64,000 nt of DNA from Warburgia ugandensis (lineage: Eukaryota > Streptophyta > Magnoliopsida > Canellales > Canellaceae), in NCBI GenBank assembly GCA_035236585.1, contig CP141137.1:13904327-13968326 (forward strand), in the 5' to 3' direction. Position numbers and translations under genes: made by a program. Position 1 is the first letter of the stretch. Each line of letters begins with the position of its first letter. Below the pieces are notes generated by a model. That model made no database searches. It was not told the origin of the DNA and worked only from the letters and a program-made list of their open reading frames with translations. Below, piece by piece: positions 58,901 to 64,000 of this stretch.

Positions 58901-61900
58901 ATGACTACTACACATAAGCAGGTTGCTCTCTAGACATTGAACTAGTCATCTCTTCATCTAATTGTCTGCTTAGTAAAGTAGTCCTGGCATTCATTTGATG
59001 AAACTGTAGACCCTATAAGATGTACATCCAACTAAAATACAACTTGTTGAAATTCTAACTATAAGTGTCTATTTGCTCAAGTAATCTAACTACTCTCTGT
59101 TGGAACTAATTTCCCTTTTCAAATCCATTTGAAACCTGTTAGCTTAGATCAGTAATCATGGATATTATTAACCATAACCTAAACTGTTTCAATATTAATT
59201 GCTTCTTTCTGGGAGGAGAAATTGCTTCTCATTCTTTGCTTCTTCAAGTGCCAATGGGCCGTTTTCTACGTGAAATGTTTTAGATTTACTTGTTTGAATT
59301 GTGCTTGCCAAGGTTCCGGCATTCCATTCTCTTCTTTTCCCCTGGATTAATTTGTATTATAAAAGGAAGATAGTTTATGCATCAGGCACACAAAAACAAA
59401 AGAAAAAGAGTTTATACATCAGTTGTTATTTCCATTTGCATTATTAGTTTCTGGTAAGGTTCAGCAACCCCAGCTTACCTACCAAAAGAAAAACATGGTA
59501 AGAAAGCATTTTCTTGACCTAGAATATCAGATCCAATAGAGCAAAATTTACCAGTTAAAAAGCTCCAAAAGTTTTTCATTTGAGGAAAATGTAAGTTTAA
59601 AAAGGGGCGGCCTGGTGCACAAAGCGCCAGCTTATGTGGGGTTAGGGAAGGGGAGGACCACATCTATAGTATGCAGCCTTACCTTGCATTTTTGCAAGAT
59701 GCCGTTTCCACACCTCAAACACGTGACCTCTAGGTCATACAACAACAACTCTACCATTGCGCCAAGGCTCCCATTCATTCGAGGAAAATATATGTGCATC
59801 TAAGTGGCTAGACCAACCCCCAAAATATAAGGATCTCGTGTACAGTGACTAAGAGTCCATTAACTGATGGTAATGTCTTGGTTATTGAGCTCCATGGGAT
59901 CTCAAATCACCAGGAGTGTGCATGTAATATATGGGATGCTATGCATGAGGTTGTTGGATCAAAGCAAAATGAGTCAGTATTAACAATAGCATCAGGAAAC
60001 TTCCATCTGTACCAAGGAAATATGCTACTTTAGGATGTATCAATTCCATGGTTTATGACAAGAATTAGCATTTTTGGAAGGTATCACTTTGATCACTGAA
60101 GGCACTGACCAACTTCAGAAACATCAAGGGAATGGAAGAAACTTTGAGTTATTGGTGGCATGAAATTGGAGCTCAACCCATCTGAGCACATATCTCTATT
60201 ACTTGCACTTTTCCATCACTAAACAGTGTATGCATCATTCTAGGAATCACTCTCTTTTCTTCATCTTTAACCAGGATAGTTTACAATTTGTCTTTGATAT
60301 TTTGAATCAGAAATGAGAGACTACTTTCAAGAATTCAAGAAAACTCAAATTTATCAAAACCCAATTGAGATTTTAGGTTAAAGCTGAAAATCAAGCTCCT
60401 AAACTAGATTTCGGACACAACCCAGATGGGATTTTTTATGAAATCCTACGCCAAAGAAACCAAACTAGATATCTTGGAACAAAGAGAAACCAAACTTAGA
60501 AAATAAAGTTTGAAGGATTTCAAACTTGAAAATTAAGCAAATATGTTTTGCAAACATGAAAACTGTGAATATTCAACTAGACATCAGATTATATTGAAAA
60601 CCACCGCAAACAAAACAAAGAGGATACAGGTTGTCAAGAATGAAAGTTCACAAATAAAAGTAACAACAACTTTATATTTCCAAAAAAAAAGGAAAAAAAG
60701 AAAAGAAAAAGAAAAGTAATAACAAGAGCATGCCTTGTGAATGGTGAAGGCTGGCTGTAAATGTTTGAACCCTAGCAATGGAGCTCGAGAACAACTTGTC
60801 ACAAACTTTAGCAGCATGCAGCGTTCTTTTGGTTCAAATCCTGCAAAGACCTGCAACAGAATAATATACAAATGGAAAGAAAGATAAGTCATGCGGTTTA
60901 TCGTAATAAGACCTCTAAAATAAATATATACACATTACTACATTTAAAGAACTACATTTTTCTTTGCTTGAAACAGTCCTGCATTACGATGGTGATAAGG
61001 CAAGAATATTGCTGAGAACAAGTTACACATCAGTAACTGAGATGCAATGTGCATAGAATCCCGAGCCACACCAGACTTAGCTAAACTACCAATAAAATCA
61101 TCAGTGCTCCTACAAATACGGAAGAACTCAATGCTTAAACCATCAAACTAATCACAAATCTTATTAATGAAATGAGAGAATCTCCATGCCTGGGGGTTTC
61201 CTCGTAGCCCAAGAATAATGTTCATTGAACCATCCAAATGGTTGAAGACCCTCTAACAATGCACACAACTCACTTCATTGGAATTAGTAATACCAATAGT
61301 CCCAGACAAATGCTCAGATGGTTTGCCCCAATTATTTCACAAACTCCCACTGTTTCACGGAACTCATACAATACAGGACTTCCACTAGAACCCAATAGCC
61401 CAAGACCAAATATGATGCTCAAGGTGGAAACCATGTTTTCCTATCTATTTGGATGTGTAGAATGTTGCCATGCCACGTGTTGGTCAGTTCTATAAATGTT
61501 CCATACTCAAAGGGTAGACATCATTAAGTTGAAACATGAAAATAGAGAGAAAAAGAGAAGTGCAAATAATGTGAGAGGGACACGAGATAGAGAAATTAAT
61601 TATCTCACTTCTCTCTAGTAATGATTTTAGCTAAGCGCTCAAGTCCAACACATTAATTCTCTTAATTTATTTCCCAATAGAAAGCCTTATCAGGATGCAT
61701 AAATGATCATTATACAAACAATTTAGTGCATGGAACAACAGCTAGACAAGTAATAACTAAATGCTAAGGTTTAGAACATGCAATTGCTAGTCTTCCAATT
61801 CCCAAATCTAATGCTGCTTAGCAGATCAATTCAGCAGAAATCTTGGTAACCAAACAGCTATATACATCCACAACCCTACTTGAACAGGACCTGTTCTATA

Positions 61901-63104
61901 GGATCATACTTCTGTATCCTTGTGTTCCAATTTATAGACAAGCACATAAGATTGGCAGATGATCTATGGCTGTGGAGTGATTGATGGCTTGGATTTCTTG
62001 ATTAGATATCTCAGCAGCAGAGGATCAATCTTAGCAATTTTCAACTGGTTATGCCTTCAGACAGCTGTCTGGATAAATAACACATTTCAAGCGCTAGGAA
62101 GAATCATCAACCTGCATCTTTAGTAGTTCTGAGGTGCCAAGGTACTTTTACTATTGCATATTTCAGAATTCTGGTGCATTTTTGGGTAGTCCTATCTCCT
62201 TTGGGAGCTTTTGGCTGGTCAGAGGAGGATCTTGAAGCAAATGGACCCATTTGTAATGATATTGGTGTTGCGGTGTGAGAGGAATAGAAGAACTTTCAAA
62301 GAGAGAGAGAGTTGCTTCTTGTAAGCGGGTGTGATGATCTCTTGGGTGGCAGCACGGAACGAATTCAATGGGTAGTCCATCCAAGACACTTTTAGGTGCT
62401 AAAGTTGTATAATTGTACACAAATTGATCATGCTCAGGTAAAGTGGCATCCCCACCAAATGTTATGCTCAAGCTGAGTTCTAATGGCTCTTTTAGCAGCA
62501 ATCTTGGTAAAGTCTAGCACGGGGAACTCATATGGAATGATAGTGAGGATATTCGTCATGTTTTCTCCAAACACATTGCAATGTTATTCTAATGAATTGG
62601 AGGTTTGTGCCTCATTGTGGCTTGCAATATAGTAGGCAAATTTAGGGGAATAATATTATAGTGAAGAATAGTTCTTTGAATGTGGTCTCTTGGGTCTTAA
62701 AGAAGTTTCCTGGACCCTGGTCGTTGGATGCTTGCTGCCAACATAAATAATATCCAGGATGCATTCCATTGTTCAAGTCTCTGTGGAAGTGTGAAAATCT
62801 GGCTGACTGAATGGCAAAATTAAGTATAAACAGGTTTTCCATATATCAAGGGCCCAAGTGCCATCCATGTAATTCATTCTTACAAGTACTCTTACTTGTC
62901 TCCTTGATAATGCTCAAAACAAAAAAGGATGCTCTATGCATAGTATATAAAATTTTCAAATATGAAGTTAGGATGAGATCAAACTGCTTGCAAGACCTCC
63001 CAAAAGAGCTTAATTGTTCGACTCCCCTCAGAATAACCACCAGTATAACGTGTATTGGTTCGTAAGTCCTCCACATCAATGTCATGCCTTCCTCCTGAAA
63101 GCAA
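55932..63104 (-). CDS. UPL7: HECT-type E3 ubiquitin ligase, UPL7-like, 3' exons only
   Basis: The C-terminal part of a HECT E3, which takes ubiquitin from an E2 onto its own cysteine and passes it to substrates. Visible exons (minus strand): 63104-62997, 60850-60734, 56228-56139, 56015-55932. They join in frame to 132 residues. Reading: [20 protein letters not shown] and IKLFWE; then [20 protein letters not shown] and [19 protein letters not shown]; then [20 protein letters not shown] with STCYNTLK, whose Cys is the catalytic thioester residue (about 56154-56156); then [20 protein letters not shown] and NAGFELS, with the Phe at -4 that HECT enzymes need. The wording fits UPL7 better than UPL6 or other plant HECTs, from memory of the family. 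Oddity: the intron after exon 60850-60734 begins GC (AAG then GCATGC), not GT, and is 4.5 kb long with three SINEs. The 5' exons lie beyond 64000. Confidence 0.92.
57714..57820 (-). repeat. Au-type SINE copy 12, internally deleted
   Basis: Has the 3' end (GGAGCTTTGTGCACGTAGC) and the head (GGGGAGCCTTGGCGCAACAG) but lacks the middle with box B and AAACAGCC. Flanks TACCATGGTAA on both sides are a perfect 11-bp target duplication, so the deletion is internal and not an insertion end. Confidence 0.85.
58582..58752 (+). repeat. Au-type SINE copy 13, full length
   Basis: GGGGAGTCTTGCCACAACGG to GGACTACCCCTTTT. Flanks ATTACATCTATGA and ATTGCATCTATGA form a 13-bp target duplication with one mismatch. 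It is antisense to the host gene. Confidence 0.92.
59604..59772 (-). repeat. Au-type SINE copy 14, full length
   Basis: Minus-strand copy with head (GGGAGCCTTGGCGCAATGG), box B, CTTGCAAAAATGCAAGGTAA and 3' end. Flanks CATTTGAGGAAAAT and CATTCGAGGAAAAT form a target duplication. Same orientation as the host gene. Confidence 0.92.
60851..62996. other. 2.1-kb intron of the HECT ligase gene
   Basis: Bounded by donor GTCTTG and acceptor TTGCAG on the minus strand. It contains an open frame of 112 codons (62163-62501, -) of unknown origin and otherwise AT-rich sequence. Confidence 0.7.
62163..62600 (-). pseudogene. Unidentified coding relic inside a HECT gene intron
   Basis: On the same strand as the host gene, one frame (from about 62600) reads [18 protein letters not shown] then [21 protein letters not shown] second frame continues as [20 protein letters not shown] and ends [14 protein letters not shown] at 62163. 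Together they look like one frameshifted coding segment. I do not recognise the protein. It could be a captured gene fragment, a transposon piece or chance. Confidence 0.25.
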
Positions 63105-64000
63105 CTGTATATAGCAAATATACATGATCATATTAGCAATAAATGATATGAAAAAATATATGATGACAGCACCCTCTGTTAGAAAGTGTAAACAAACCCA
63201 TGGAGCAATTATGACATGCATCTCCATATTAAATGAGACAAGTATTATGAAGATCATAATTTGAACATAATGACGAGAAAAAATATGGAAGTCAACCTAG
63301 ACTTCGTCACTAAATATCACTTCTGTAATTTCATTAGCAAACAAGTAGATAAAAATAAATTGGTTTTTACACCAAAGATGGGATTTACTCCACCCTCCAG
63401 AAGGGACCACGTATACTGTTCGCAATCATTTTTCACTTAGCTTGAGAAAAATGTCACATTATCTGACTCTATACATTATTAGTATCATAGTAATTTATAC
63501 TATAAAAGATATAAGTCTCTAGCACATTCAGCCACATAGGAAAGACAAATGTAGTAGTGATGTCATGAATTCTACAGTGAAAGGTCAAATATAAAACCAT
63601 AAAATCAACAATTAACTGATCATTCACATTATGTGAACACAATCCACCATTCTAAATTACTGGCCACAAAATCAGTTTATGCTCCAGAATTAATGGAAAT
63701 GGAAGGTAACTTACGGTAATCAGACAATGGACCTAACAATAAGATTAAATAGGGAAATTCTCAATCGAAATCAGGGTAAAGCCATGAAGCAACCAAAGAC
63801 CATCATAACAGAGAAGATAGGGACTACACATCGTACGGTTTGTATATAGAGAAGGCCAGGACAAGGGGTAGAGATAACATCATTTGGAACTCATGTGGTG
63901 GATCCAAAGACCATTGAGAAAGAACCAAGAAGAATGAGGTTGTTACTTTCCATAGGAATCACGAATGTTATTCTAGTTTGAAGAGTTCTACATATTAGCT
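63105..64000. other. HECT ligase gene intron reaching the window edge
   Basis: AT-rich, with no exon of the ligase or any other gene recognised. The upstream exon of the ligase is therefore expected beyond the right edge. Confidence 0.55.

Larger units (their letters stand above)
56229..60733. other. 4.5-kb intron of the HECT ligase gene
   Basis: Runs from a GC donor at 60733-60732 to the acceptor CTTAG at 56229. It holds three Au SINEs in mixed orientation (57714, 58582, 59604) and otherwise AT-rich DNA with no gene recognised. Confidence 0.75.

Overview
This window is plant nuclear DNA, almost certainly from a flowering plant. It has intron-split genes with GT-AG boundaries, a chloroplast-targeted NADP-malate dehydrogenase, BAHD and GDSL enzymes, a plant-type HECT ubiquitin ligase, Ty1/copia and RTE-type retroelements, and many copies of the plant Au SINE. 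I cannot fix the lineage from the sequence alone. Gene density is low, about five recognisable genes in 64 kb, and long AT-rich stretches separate them.

Layout. 1-2.6 kb: repeats and SINEs. 2664-3959 (-): an intact single-exon BAHD acyltransferase of the agmatine/tryptamine hydroxycinnamoyltransferase type. 4-11.8 kb: non-coding DNA with SINEs, an RTE tail and a TA-flanked MITE. 11.85-19.1 kb (+): a decayed leucine-rich-repeat receptor-like protein gene split by a complete but dead copia element (14112-18908, with matching LTRs, PBS, PPT and 5-bp target duplication). 20.9-21.3 kb (-): a candidate small secreted cysteine-rich protein with its own TATA box. 22-34 kb: AT-rich repeat territory with a LINE RNase H relic, a 3.84-kb element that looks like a giant solo LTR flanked by ATATA, and long GT and CT microsatellites. 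34.3 kb: a possible orphan first exon. 37.1-48.9 kb (+): a complete 14-exon chloroplast NADP-malate dehydrogenase gene (439 aa), with a SINE and an antisense RTE fragment in intron 2. 50.3-52.3 kb (-): a complete five-exon GDSL esterase/lipase, tail to tail with the dehydrogenase. 55.9 kb to the right edge (-): the last four visible exons of a UPL7-type HECT E3 ligase; its 5' part lies beyond the window. One of its introns appears to use a GC donor.

The genes do not form a cluster or pathway; they are ordinary, independently regulated plant genes. I see no convincing new molecular system. The observations most worth a second look are a 28-bp remnant of a SINE head between 17-bp direct repeats, the giant solo LTR, the Trp-to-Gly change in the BAHD DFGWG motif, the GC-AG intron in the HECT gene, the small cysteine-rich gene and the orphan exon. 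Exon boundaries were set by reading splice sites and reading frame by eye; family assignments rest on recognised motifs, not on a database search.
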